A stretch of DNA of 64,000 bases, from contig NC_092572.1 of assembly GCF_037975245.1 (NCBI RefSeq), forward strand, positions 18,809,989 to 18,873,988, given 5' to 3'. Positions 12,930-23,923 of this stretch are shown piece by piece. This DNA is from Apostichopus japonicus. Taxonomy: Eukaryota; Echinodermata; Holothuroidea; Aspidochirotida; Stichopodidae. Each line of letters opens with the position of its first letter. The stretch's first letter is position 1. Position numbers and translations under genes: made by a program. The notes below the pieces were generated by a model. That model was not told where the DNA came from. It worked only from the letters and a program-made list of their open reading frames with translations, and ran no database searches.

Positions 12930-13705
12930 CCTTACACCCTCACCAAATTACTCACAGAGATCAATGAAAGTCTTTATGAACATATAGACGCATAATACAC
13001 ATACAATACATATATGAATTTGCAACCAAACGATAAATGATATATTTTGCATAATGGTGTTTAATAACAGGCTAGGCCAACACGCACGCACACAAACACG
13101 TAAACAAACACGCACCTCAGACATTCCGGCCGCAAAGAATCGGTGCAAAACCAAGCAGGTGGAGTGATTGAGTTTATTCGTCGAATCAGACGGCTTTAAA
13201 GCTATACGCCGGTATATCTTGGTTTTCCTTCTGTATGTCATGAATGGTCTTTATAGGTGTCCGTATTAAAATGAGCCAATTTTCAGATCTCATCAGCTCC
13301 TTGTTCTGACAATATTTCCATCATATGATGCTGTCTATAGAAAGATATTAATACTGCAAAGCGTTGCTTTTCTTGTGACGTTTTGTTTCGGCTGCAGTAA
13401 AACATGGTAGAATAATGAATTTTGTGTTGATAAATCATGTTAGGCTGATCATACCTTATCTGTGTTGTATTGTAACATTAGGTTCACAGTTTTCACTTTT
13501 CGGAGTGTGTGTTTGCGTTTTCCACCGGTAAAAGTGGGACATCAATTCTACGGTGTCTCTTAAGCGACAGATTACTTGATATATGTGAGCTTCCGTACGT
13601 ATATCACGAAAGTGGTATTTATTGACTGAGCGTTGAAAACAGGACATTACTTATGAATTGGAAATTTCTAAAACTGGCATTGGGACATGACCCCCAACTT
13701 CCATC
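12930..13705 (-). repeat. Dispersed repeat within the fold-back cluster, copy C (inverted, shorter)
   Basis: This is the reverse complement of the first 0.8 kb of copy B. The RFFAAGMS-coding stretch lies at about 13110-13140 and the CACGAAAGTGGTATTTATTGA segment at about 13603. It forms an internal hairpin with copy B. Confidence 0.8.
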
Positions 13706-14050
13706 GTCAGTCGGGGAGGGGAGGGGGGGATGTTCATTACGTTTTTTTTACTTTCAGTTGGAGAAGAAGAGTTAGACCACCCTTTTCAATCACACAGAAA
13801 AAAAGTCGAGTATCATTATTAACACAATCTTACGCTTAGAGCTATATATAATATAGACTTAATTTATACTCATAAATAAAGTTGTACTTGCAAGTAGTGT
13901 GGATGGGTTTAAGAATACTTTGGACAAGTACTTTAAGCATTGAAATCGGGTCTGATTTTTTTGGTGTTTTCGACTTTTTCCCTCTCCCATTGGGGTCCTT
14001 GATGGGGACTTGATTGTCGCCCCACTGATCCTTTTTTTTTCTACTAAACT

Positions 14051-14256
14051 ACATCTATTTCTTTGTGTTCACCATGCTCATTAACCTGTCTGTATTCTGT
14101 GCCTGTTTTTGTCTCTTCTGTTACTGTTATTTGTCATTTAGCCTTTGAAGAAGATCCTGCTAGGATCGAAACGTCAGGCCAACTTACTTTTACACATTCT
14201 CTTACACAGGCTCTTTAGTGGATAAGCAGTTTGCTAACAGTTTTATTTTATTTTGA
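14051..14256 (+). mobile_element. Penelope-like 3' fragment with 13-bp target duplication
   Basis: The 206 bp insert is flanked by identical copies of TTTCTACTAAACT at 14038-14050 and 14257-14269. The left arm of the fold-back cluster has the corresponding uninterrupted sequence (about 9500-9520), so it serves as an empty site. The insert contains GAAGAAGATCC-TGCTA-GGATC-GAAACGTC at 14147-14176 and ends in TTTTATTTTATTTTGA. The same sequence occurs at 30778-31061. The hairpin plus GAAACGTC motif is typical of Penelope-like element tails. Confidence 0.75.
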
Positions 14257-14801
14257 TTTCTACTAAACTAAACTAACGTTGAATATGCCTCAGACTAAGT
14301 CCTTTCTTTTGAAGTGGGGGGGGGGGGCAGCCCCCCTCATACAGCGACACCAGGGCGATGCACTCGCATATAAAAGCCGTCATTCGCCTCATACCCTCCT
14401 TCCATATAGGTTCAGCTTCTATCTGAATTGTTTTGGGGTATTTGTTCATCACAAAGATATCTGCCACACCATAAGTTAAAAATTATAAATCTGTTCATTC
14501 TGTCACAAGAAATGCAACCACTTTAAACCACCTATTTTACAAAAAACATTAGTTAAAATATATTGATTTCAATAGTATAGCTATTCATTAAAGAAGACAC
14601 GAAGAGTCACTTTGAATTACCATGCATGTGTAATAACAACTTCACAAGTTACAGGAAACGAGTTTTAAACCCAGTTTTTAAATTGTTAGCCCGGTGCCCC
14701 TGAGACTCAGACTTTCTGCCGCTGCAGGCCTGGATATATGTCTAATTGATTTGCTAACTTCTTCAATTGGCTTGTTATGATATAAAACATAACTGTCATT
14801 C

Positions 14802-15146
14802 ATGATGTGTCACACTATCTTGTCGTTATCTCCATTTATTTACAGACGTCTGCTATTATTTTTTGAAATTTTAAAACAACATGAACAGTCGCCCAGAATA
14901 GAAACTGAGAATAAAGCAAACTGGAGGAAACTGTTCCAAGTCGTAGGGGAAACATGTGCAATCAAGTTTTTTTTTTATGTCAGAGTTTTCCCTTACATCC
15001 TCTTACATTCAGTTTTCTTAGCTCAGGAACGTATGTTATATATCATGAGACAATGTTTGGTCCAAGAAAAAAGAAAAAAACTAGTTGGTGATAATATCTT
15101 CGCCATGATAAAATTTGCGAACAATTTAGCAAACGGCTTGCCATAG
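14802..15146 (+). CDS. Unrecognised 114-codon open frame upstream of BUD13
   Basis: The frame ends about 100 bp before the BUD13 start codon. A possible acceptor (TTTATTTACAG) lies inside it at about 14846, followed by residues RLLLFFEILKQHEQSPRIE. I recognise no family. It may be chance, an old element remnant or part of the BUD13 5' region. It could equally be non-coding. Confidence 0.12.
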   Translation: MMCHTILSLSPFIYRRLLLFFEILKQHEQSPRIETENKANWRKLFQVVGETCAIKFFFYVRVFPYILLHSVFLAQERMLYIMRQCLVQEKRKKLVGDNIFAMIKFANNLANGLP

Positions 15147-15248
15147 AGTTGGTTAGTTTTCACAAAAAAAGAAAATATACTACTGGACAGATTCAGTGAC
15201 GGAATTCGTCAAAACGTCGAAAGCCTCGATCAAACGTTTAATTACAAG

Positions 15249-15570
15249 ATGTCCACCATCGACCAAAAGGAATATCTCAAGCGATATTTGTCAGTAGGGG
15301 ATTCAAAACCAAAGAAAAAGCGAAAAAAGAAGCAACCAGTTGTGAAAAGGTTCGAATCAAAACCCCACCAACCGTACACCGTAGCGATCGTACTACCCTA
15401 ACGTTAGCACCCATTCCGCGAACTTCATGCCAGGCTCAGATTGTTGTACTAATTGCAAGCGTTACGCCGTGTCTAATGGCAGTTGAGTTAGGCCATGCAT
15501 GCAGCCACTAAATTGACAAGCATCCCACTTGAGCGTCTAGTCACAGTGAAATTATCTGTCATAATGATTT

Positions 15571-15647
<77 letters not shown>

Positions 15648-18600
15648 AGGCTATAGCAGTTTCGCTATAAGTTGGATTCAAAGTAGGCCTAGTAGTAAGT
15701 TAAGGGGTTACGCTTAGCCTTTGCCTGATATAATTACGTAGTAAATTATTCCCATTAGGCTATAGCCGGCACTGTTGTCAGTGTTGAATGGGTAAGTCTG
15801 AATGAGGCTGACACAGATCTTGGTTCATGTACGCATTTTTGTGTGATCGATTTCTAAAACTGTAGTTTAGTATTTTAAAAATACTTTTTTATGATATGAT
15901 ACAGATACTAAGTGTAGCCTAGGCTTTAAAGTAATTAAAATTTACCTAAGTAATCAGGGAATAATTTAGTTCTCTAAGGTTGTGAAGCAGTTTTAAAAGC
16001 TCTGAATTTGTCTCTTATATAAAACTACGGCCCCTGGGTACACAACTGCTCTGCATCATTGTACTTGTGTAGTAATTTGACTATTTTGCATAGCACTTTG
16101 TGATGCAATATCAGATATTTAAGGTACTCCCTTCATTAGGAGGAAAACATGAAATCAAGCTTAACTATATAGGAAATTTTTACTCCTAGGTTAGAATTAG
16201 GGCATTTAAGAGGCAACAGTAATATCATATGCAATACTCAATCACTCACTGAACAAGAAACATACTTACAATGATGGTCTTTCATGTGATTTTTTGGGCA
16301 AAATGATTTGTCATGTGCAATCAAAGCGACCATTTTCATTAACTCAATTTAATTTGTTAGAGTGGAAAAAAATCATATATCTTTATGTTTTCTTGAAGGA
16401 CTATGGTTATTGTTGATGATGACGTGGACATCAAAAGTTTGGCACCAAGTGAGGAAACAGTAGAGAAGGTAGAGGAAGAACTATATGATGATGCACCCAC
16501 AGTAGCTGGTGTCGTTGATGAGAGGCCAGAAGAAGATCAACGAATAGAGGAATATCGACAGAGTAACAAGTGGAAAATGTTAAAAGATAAAAGAGGTACA
16601 TGTTACTGTCTTTACAATATTGTGCAGTACATACACACACCTTTGGGCTTAGAAAGAATGCCATGTAACTGTCTTTACAATGTACAGTACATACACAAAT
16701 CTGTGGGCTTAGAAAGAGGTACATGTAACTGTCTTTACAATATACAGTGCAGTACAGTATATATACACAATCTGTGGCTTAGAAAGTTTTTTATTGGAGT
16801 AAAATCTGTGACAATATCTCCAGATTTACAAGTAGGTGGGTAGTGAGAACAGAGCAACGGTTGAAAAAGGAGTGAGAGGGTCTGCAGAGAAGGGGTGTAA
16901 GAAGGGGTGTAAGAAGGGGTGTAAGAAGGGGTGTAAGAAGGGGTGTAAGAAGGGGTAGGATTAGTGGAAACAGAATCATTACATACATGGATGAGAATAA
17001 ACGTTTATTGGCACAACTCAAATCACAGTTGGAATGGTGACATAATCTCATATCTAGTCACAACTAAATAGAGGATAACAGCTCCTTATCCCATCATGAC
17101 TCTCAATATTGACTGAAGGAAAACATGAGCATGAGCAAAGTTTGAACCTGAATTTGATTGATTCAAGTTTTCTGTTAGCCTGCAGCACATGCAGTTCAAT
17201 AGCACTTGAAAAAGTTGGAAGAAATTCTTTTTTTTAAGTGGAAACATTCCAAATGTAAATTTAAAGACCAATACTAAGCTCTGTCTGTTGTGAAAAATCA
17301 TTTCTCATGAAGCTATGTCACCAATACTAAGCCATACAACATGTGTCAAAGGGTTTCATTCTAAAGCACAGGTGTCTCAGGAACCATAAAGTACATAGTG
17401 GTGTTTTTGCAAAAGCTAGGACATAGACTGCTTGATATCTATCAGACTGTGTTCAATTTCTTTACAGATGAAGAACAGAATAACTCCAGCGGCAGCCAGC
17501 AGACTTCATTGAAGAAGACAAGACATGACTCTGACAGTGACCATTCACCTCTGAGGTCAAAGAACACAAATGGGTCAAATGAAGACCTTTCACCGCTCAG
17601 GTCGAGAAATAGACATGATTCAGATGTCGACCTTTCACCCGCGAGGAATAAGAATAAGAGGCATGATTCAGATAGTGACCTCTCACCTCAGAGGTCCAAA
17701 AATAGACAAGACTCAGATGGTGACCTTTCACCTCTCAGAACTAGAAAGAGGCATGACTCTGATAGCGACCTATCACCCAGGAGGTCAAAGGTTAGACATG
17801 ATTCAGATAGCGACCTCTCTCCTAGGAGGTCTAAGAAACAGGATATGTCCGGCAGCGACCTTTCACCCGAGAGGTCAGTCAGAAAAAGTAGACAGTCGAA
17901 CAATGAAAGGAAAGGTCAAAGAAAGAGAGGAGATAGAAGACGGGAAGAATCGGACTCAGATTTGTCTCCGACGAGAAATGTTTTGGATAAAAGTGGAAAG
18001 ATGAAGAAGACTCTCTCAGGTAATTTAGAGCTGCTTAATCAGCTTGGTTATTGGTAGAAAGTGTGAACACTGTGCCACTTTGATCAAGCTATTTAATATT
18101 GACAATTTGACACCAAATTCAACAACCCTCAGTCTATCTCACAGCACTGTATGGGTAGAAAAAAAAATTGGCTGCTCCTTATTAGTAAGTTACACACTGT
18201 TTAGGTAATCACAGAAAAGTTTGTGTGACCTTGCGATGGTCAATAAACCACAAGTCTACAATGTGAGTTAGTTTGTGTGTCCTAATGTACCAGTGGTATA
18301 AATGGATCTAGCTGATTTGACCATGGCTCCGTCAAAGTATGTTCCCCTGGTTAGGGAGTTGAAGTCATTTTCTCATATTCTATTAAACACTGCACTTCTT
18401 GTAATGTTCTGTTGTGAAGTGTAAACCACGATTGTTTGCCCCCCAATTGACTCATGAGCATTGAACTCATGTTTAAAACTGCAAGATGAACCTACTTCTG
18501 TAGAGGGGAAAAAACTTGAACGTAAGCTTTGGGATAATCTGATTCCAAATTATATAAAAATATGGTCCCTTATAACATGAAAAGAGTTTGGGAAAGAGAT

Positions 18601-21600
18601 GGGGTGTGGGATTAGCTTTCAGGGGAGAGTGAAGGAACAAACTGTTCTCTAATGTGGAAAAATTCAGCAAATTCAGCAAAAGTTGAAAGCAACTCGTGCC
18701 AATTGATACTGTTACAATTTTAGTTTGTGTATATCCAGTACAAAATCAAACAAAGGATTTCTAAATTCAATTAAATGACAGCTATGAACTTTTAGAATGA
18801 AAAGACAAAGTGGACTTCTGAGTTTGAGTACTGATTTAATGTAAACCAGGGATTCTCTTAGCCTGTGGGCCACATCTCGCGCACGAGAGATTTCGATCCA
18901 GCCCGCAAAGAAAGGTTAACTTGAAAATATCTGGTCTCCATCTGACTTTAAAACTTTATTCCTTTATTGACAGGGCACAAAGCTGGTCTGCAGGATGCCA
19001 AGACTCTTAAAAAGGAGAATGAAGCAAACCGAAGAAGGCAAGACAGACTCTTTGAAGCAATGGGCGATGAGGACTTGGGTAAAAATTCAGGTAAGCAAGA
19101 GTTTAAATTGTAAAAGAAAAAATAGGGGGGGGGGTTCGGAGAGGGGGACTTGAACATGAGTGGTCAATGGAGGAAAGAGGCTAGCAGAGGGGAAAAAGCT
19201 TTCTCTTTGAAGTTAATGGCTGATTGTAGGAAGAAGTAAGACAGCAACTTTCAAGTACTGTATGGGTGATGAGGCCAGGGTGAAGATTCAAATAAGCCTA
19301 GGCCTTGTGAGAGGAAGTGAGGAGGGGGGTTTGGTGGGTGGTAGAAAGTTGGTAAGTTAATAGAAGCTTGTAGTTCAGGTAAGGAAATAATTAGGGTTTA
19401 TGGAAGAACTTTTAGCCAACCAGGGTTATTAAAGACCTGTAGTAGGCTGCAATATTGGCTTGTCAGAGCAATTGGTGAAAAGTGGCAGGCTCTGCCTGAA
19501 TCAATCGGCTGATAAGTTACTGAGGCCTTGCTTAAAAAGAGAGAAGAGGAAGAAGAGGAGGTCCATTTGTGATGAGGGTTGGGAGGGGTGGTTGTGGTAA
19601 GTAGAAGAGGACAAGAAGGCTCAGTAAGTAGGTCTATGTAGAATGAGGCCTTGGATAAAACTTCAGGTAAAGAAGTGTTGTTTGGGTATTAGTGGGAGGC
19701 TTAATGAGAATGAAGGAATCACCATTGAAATCTAACTGTTCACTGGTTGTACAATATATATCGCTTGAGTTAAGCTAAAGTCATGTACCGATTGATCCCT
19801 GGCAGACCATGAACAGTGATGTTCAGACTGTTCATAAATACAGACACTCACCATTTGAAACGCCATCTCCATATTGACTGTTTGAAAGTAACAGGTTTTT
19901 GGCTTGTTTAGTGTTTTCTTTTGATTTGTGACAGGTAATAATGATTATACCTCTTTTCCTGCACTATAGTTTAAAGGTTTGGGTGGGTATAAAATACTCA
20001 TTTTTGTTTGTTTTTTGTTTGTTTTTGTCGATAGCAACTATTTTTAGAGACAAAGCCGGAAAGAAGAGAGATCTTGCGAAAGAGAAAGAAGAGGCAAAGG
20101 AAGCTGCTGCCAAGAAAGCTAAAGAAAATGAACAATTTCTAGAGTGGGGAAAAGGGTGAGATATGCCTTTTGATTTATAAATTGAAATTTTAGAAATAGT
20201 GAAGTATTAGAGGCTGTACTGAGTTGAAAAGCTGGCAAGGCCTCTATCAAATCCTCAGCAGAAGCTATTTTATTTTCTCATCTCATGACATCTTACATGG
20301 TTGCTTTTAAGTACAGTTCCATGAACATTTAAACTATAGATCCTATCTGGTAGAATAAAAGTAAGTAACAATCGAGTAGGCAACATCTAGCAACTGTTAC
20401 CACTCCATATAATGGAGAGATAAGAATAGAATGATAAAGTTCTTAAGTAAACGTCACATGTAAATGAATATAGATTACCAGTCATTCAGAGAAATTGTGA
20501 ATGCAGCTGCTAGGAGTGACTTCGTCAGAATGACGGACAAAGTTAGGAATGACAAAAACCACCCATTGCATGTCCCACTTACGGGGGCCTGTTGATTAAA
20601 TCCAGCAGATACCTCAGAAATCCATATATCTTGCCAAAATTCAGAATTCAACTCTACAGGAATTCCTTCATTTATCATGCTGCAATATTCATCCAGTCTG
20701 ATCATTTACAACGTTTAATATAATTTCAGTCATTGTTTATTCATTTTATGTGCTAACCTTTTCAAGAATCTTACTTACTATTTGTACATATATATCTAAA
20801 TTGTTTTATTACATTTTTGATATTTGATAGGTCTTTGAAACCCTTTTTTTCTTGCTATATATTTGCTATTTATACTTGTTTTAATAAATGAAATGAGACA
20901 CTCTATTTTGTACAAATTTACATGAACAATATGCTGCTGAAAGTCTGCGAAGTTTTAGTTTCTATCCACCAGTTCTAACCTCAGCCCTTATTCTGATATA
21001 TTACGTCTTTCTCAACGAATAAAAATCTTGTCCAGTAACCCGCACAATACCCCCCTTTTTTTGTCTGTTAATTTTTCAACCAACGTGAATAACTAAGCCT
21101 AGCTAGATTACACCTCTTAAAGTCATGTGCTGTTAGAAACCTTGAAATTGGCAACAAGTCGTCTAGTTGAAACAATTAACGGTCATTGTTTGAATCTCTC
21201 TCCTCGTCTTCCCAAATCTGGTAGAATGGCACAGAAAGAGAGGCAGGATCAGTCTGTGGAGGATGCTGTCAAGGAAATGGCTAAACCTCTGGCACGATAC
21301 GAGAATGATAGAGATCTGGATGCCTTCCTCAAGGAGCAGGAGAGAGACGGCGATCCCATGCTGGCCATGCTCAGGAAAAAGAAAACCAAGGAGAGGGAGC
21401 TTGCAGGAATCAAAGGTATTAAACGGTTTAGTTAAGAGGATGTTCATTTTGGGTCAGTTTGAGTACAACTGATTATTGGGATTGTCAACAAATTTTTCTA
21501 AACTTTCCCAAATATTTACACTTAATTAATATAATTGAAATTTATGAAGATAAGACACCCTTTTAGATTGGATCAACAAAGTAATGAGTGAGAATGTGAT

Positions 21601-22304
21601 GAATTTGATCAAAAATTCTAGACAGTAGTTTTTTGTATATTTTAGTGTAAGCAAATGCAAGTAGCAATCAATAATGTCTATATTTACTTGATTATTTGAA
21701 ATGAAGCATGCCTGGTCAAGCTTATTAACAAGATTCTTATAACATGTCATTCTCAAAGTGCATGAAAATTGGGCAAGTTATATAATTTACATGTAAGGTC
21801 TTCAGATGGAATGAGTTAGTCAAATTTCATGTTTTGTTTTAATAGCAAAACATACTTGTTACTTTTGAAAGTTCATTTGGACTGGACAGTTTGGCAGAAT
21901 TGTGGTTTGCAGCTTGTGTTCTCCTTAAAACTTTTGAATGGTCGTCTGAGAGGACCAGGTTTCAGGGGGTGTATCACAGGGTAGGGTTTGATCATTATAT
22001 ATCACATTTAGTAAATTGTTATTCACTGGTTCATATTTATAAATTCTTAGATTTTCGTTGGTTAAGGATTTTGTCGTGACCCAGGGAGTTTTCCATTCTA
22101 TGATGATGTATAATTCTTTCTCACACAGAGAAACCAAAGTACAGAGGACCAGCTCCACAGCCTAATAGGTTTAAGATTCCACCTGGCTACAGATGGGACG
22201 GTGTCAACAGATCAAATGGATTTGAAAAGAAATATTTTGCAAGGACAGCCAACAACAAGGCCATGCAAGAGGTTAAATATAAATGGAGCGTCGAAGATAT
22301 GTAG
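15249..22304 (+). CDS. BUD13: BUD13 homologue, RES-complex splicing factor
   Basis: Seven exons join in phase into 484 codons: 15249-15349, 16399-16595, 17468-18019, 18974-19090, 20035-20155, 21225-21415 and 22129-22304, all with GT-AG introns. BUD13 is a subunit of the RES complex (with RBMX2/Snu17 and SNIP1/Pml1) that acts in the nucleus on the activated spliceosome. The N-terminus (KEYLKRYL, then a Lys-rich patch) and the acidic VIVDDDV...VDERPEE block (about residues 37-85) match the family. Exon 3 encodes about nine [13 protein letters not shown]-type repeats, as in animal BUD13. The conserved C-terminal domain, about 323-484, has [55 protein letters not shown] and the terminal YKWSVEDM. 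The start was chosen because it gives the family N-terminus. Introns carry a TA run, a 60-63 bp tandem repeat and a 12 bp minisatellite. Confidence 0.95.
15573..15645. repeat. TA dinucleotide run
   Basis: About 36 uninterrupted TA units lie in BUD13 intron 1, about 225 bp after exon 1. Confidence 0.95.
16596..16785. repeat. Three tandem copies of a 60-63 bp unit starting at the BUD13 exon 2 donor
   Basis: ACTGTCTTTACAAT occurs at 16605, 16668 and 16728, each followed by CAGTACA, CACA and GGCTTAGAAAG. The array begins exactly at the splice donor AGAG|GTACATG of exon 2. The third unit recreates an identical AGAG|GTACATG at about 16717. Confidence 0.85.
16889..16958. repeat. 12-bp minisatellite
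   Basis: AAGGGGTGTAAG is repeated about six times in BUD13 intron 2, nearly perfectly. Confidence 0.9.
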
Positions 22305-23684
22305 GAAAACTGAATTAGATGTATGCCAGATGGAACAAACGAGTTTGCGGTTCTAATGCTGACATTGGGTTCCTTCTATGAGCTGAATACTGCGGCTATG
22401 GAAGGGATATAATTACTATACCAGATGGAATATACCAACGTCAGTTGCTGATACTGATGTTTCTCTTTTAATATGGATGGAGCCAGTGACATTCACAAAG
22501 GAGGGGAGGGGGGGCTTGGAGGCCATAGCCCCTCATCTCCATTGTCAGTCTGGGGAAAGGTTCATTTGTGGGATGTTTTAAATTTCAAAAGTATTTTTTA
22601 GCCTAATCTTCCATTAAGCCCAAAATCAATGATCTAAATATGCCTCAAACTGCACCTTTTGAGGACCCGCCTCCACTCCCTAAATGGGAAGCACATGCAA
22701 TGACACCACAGCCACATTCCTCTTTCATAAATTTTGGATCCGCCTATGGCCTGACCATAAAGGTTCATGCCTCTACCTAACTCATTAGGCAGAAATTTGC
22801 AATTTGGCCCCTCCTTCCCTGCCCCCCCCCACTTTTCCCTAACATTGAAATTGTGTGCATGTCATTGGATGGAGTATGAGAGCATATGGAAGGGATATTA
22901 CATTAGACATGTGGAGTTATCATTATAAATTTGTAGCGTTGCAGTTATAAAGAAATCTAAGATCTAAAACATATATAATACAGAGCTACTTAACCAACGC
23001 ACATTGATCTGACAGTTTCATACAGTTTCATAGCTTGTTTGTTTGTTGAGAAAAAGTGTGATGTTGTACATGGACCACAGCAGATGGTAGCATATGCCCA
23101 TTAAATGCCCCATTGACTTGCACACTAAATCACAAAAGTAATGTGGTTTCTAAGTCTAGATAGAAGTTTTCATTAGCTAAAGGCTACCCATCACCGGATA
23201 GCTGACAAATTGGCCTTTCATGGCACCATCAATTTTCCGTACCATGACCATCATGACCATGTAGATTTTTTGCTATCCGAGCCGGAAGTTTTCGTCACTT
23301 GTAAACAGACCTCTTCACTCAGTGGTAAACAAATTTCCTACGCTGCTCCTGGGAGGCCTAAAGGGGTCTAAAATTGCCTCAATTGACCCAATTTTCTCAT
23401 CACATGTTCTTCCATTCATGCTCTTCAACATGCAAGCCACAAAAAACTAGATCATGATTGATAACAGGTCAAAAAAGATGTTCTCCTGCTGCTTTTTGGC
23501 ACTTTTCCTGAAGGAGAACAATCGAGCGGATGGATATAGACTCTAATAGGAGTATGCCACCTTTTGTATTCCTTCAAATTGAATTTGAATATAGACCATG
23601 GAAAATGATTCAACTGTATGAAAAGAAGTTATATTGTGATGGTATGGTGTGATCCAATGACTTCATCAAAGGTACATTACAAGT
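22305..23684. other. Convergent intergenic region, BUD13 side
   Basis: This holds the BUD13 3' flank. No strong AATAAA was found near the stop, so the 3' end of the mRNA is not placed. A C/G-rich segment at about 22500-22860 (GGAGGGGGGGCTTGGAGG..., CCCACTTTTCCC) resembles the G/C-run ends of inverted-repeat elements seen elsewhere in the window, but I could not define its ends. Confidence 0.4.
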
Positions 23685-23688
23685 TTAA

Positions 23689-23919
23689 CCTGGTTAGCCC
23701 TCGTTTGGTTTATACCAAGAAGTAAACAACAATTTTCGGGGTATCACGTGAGCTACGAAGAAACCAATGATGTCTGGCGCATCTGTCTCCTCATGCTCTT
23801 TTGTGAAAGTTTATTCCTACTGCAGCTGCTTCATTAGCTTAGATAAGGAAAACACATTTGGTTACTGCGTTGGTTACTCCGTTTTTGCCGGGGTATAACC
23901 CAAGCGAGGGCTAACCAGG
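23689..23919. mobile_element. piggyBac-like miniature element with TTAA target duplication
   Basis: The ends are CCTGGTTAGCCCTCG at 23689 and the inverted CGAGGGCTAACCAGG at 23905-23919. Each is flanked outside by TTAA (23685-23688 and 23920-23923). The similarity of the ends continues inward (TTGGTTTATACC versus GGTATAACCCAA). At 231 bp with no coding capacity it is a non-autonomous element. TTAA duplication with CC-starting termini is the mark of the piggyBac superfamily. Confidence 0.85.
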
Positions 23920-23923
23920 TTAA

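Larger units (their letters stand above)
9330..14430. mobile_element. 5.1-kb fold-back (inverted-repeat) element cluster
   Basis: The left arm (about 9330-9710) reappears as reverse complement at about 13885-14430. For example ACTTAGTCTGAGGCATATT at 9475 pairs with AATATGCCTCAGACTAAGT at 14283, and AAGTCCCCATCAAGGACC at 9541 pairs with GGTCCTTGATGGGGACTT at 13995. Between the arms are three copies of an unrelated 0.8-1.4 kb repeat, listed separately. No transposase or reverse transcriptase frame was found, so it is non-autonomous. The right arm carries a later Penelope-like insertion absent from the left arm. Confidence 0.75.

Noticed and set aside
10274-13241. Three similar short proteins with RFSAAGMS
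   Set aside because: Their similarity comes from duplication of the DNA repeat. The frames have different ends and no recognisable fold.
17570-18004. Second open frame (144 codons) across BUD13 exon 3, and a minus-strand frame at 17688-17903
   Set aside because: They are shadows of the repeated [10 protein letters not shown] coding sequence; the splice phases support only the BUD13 frame.
18850-18910. CAGGGATTCTCTTAGCCTGTGG segment resembling a hAT end
   Set aside because: No matching inverted end or target duplication could be found nearby.
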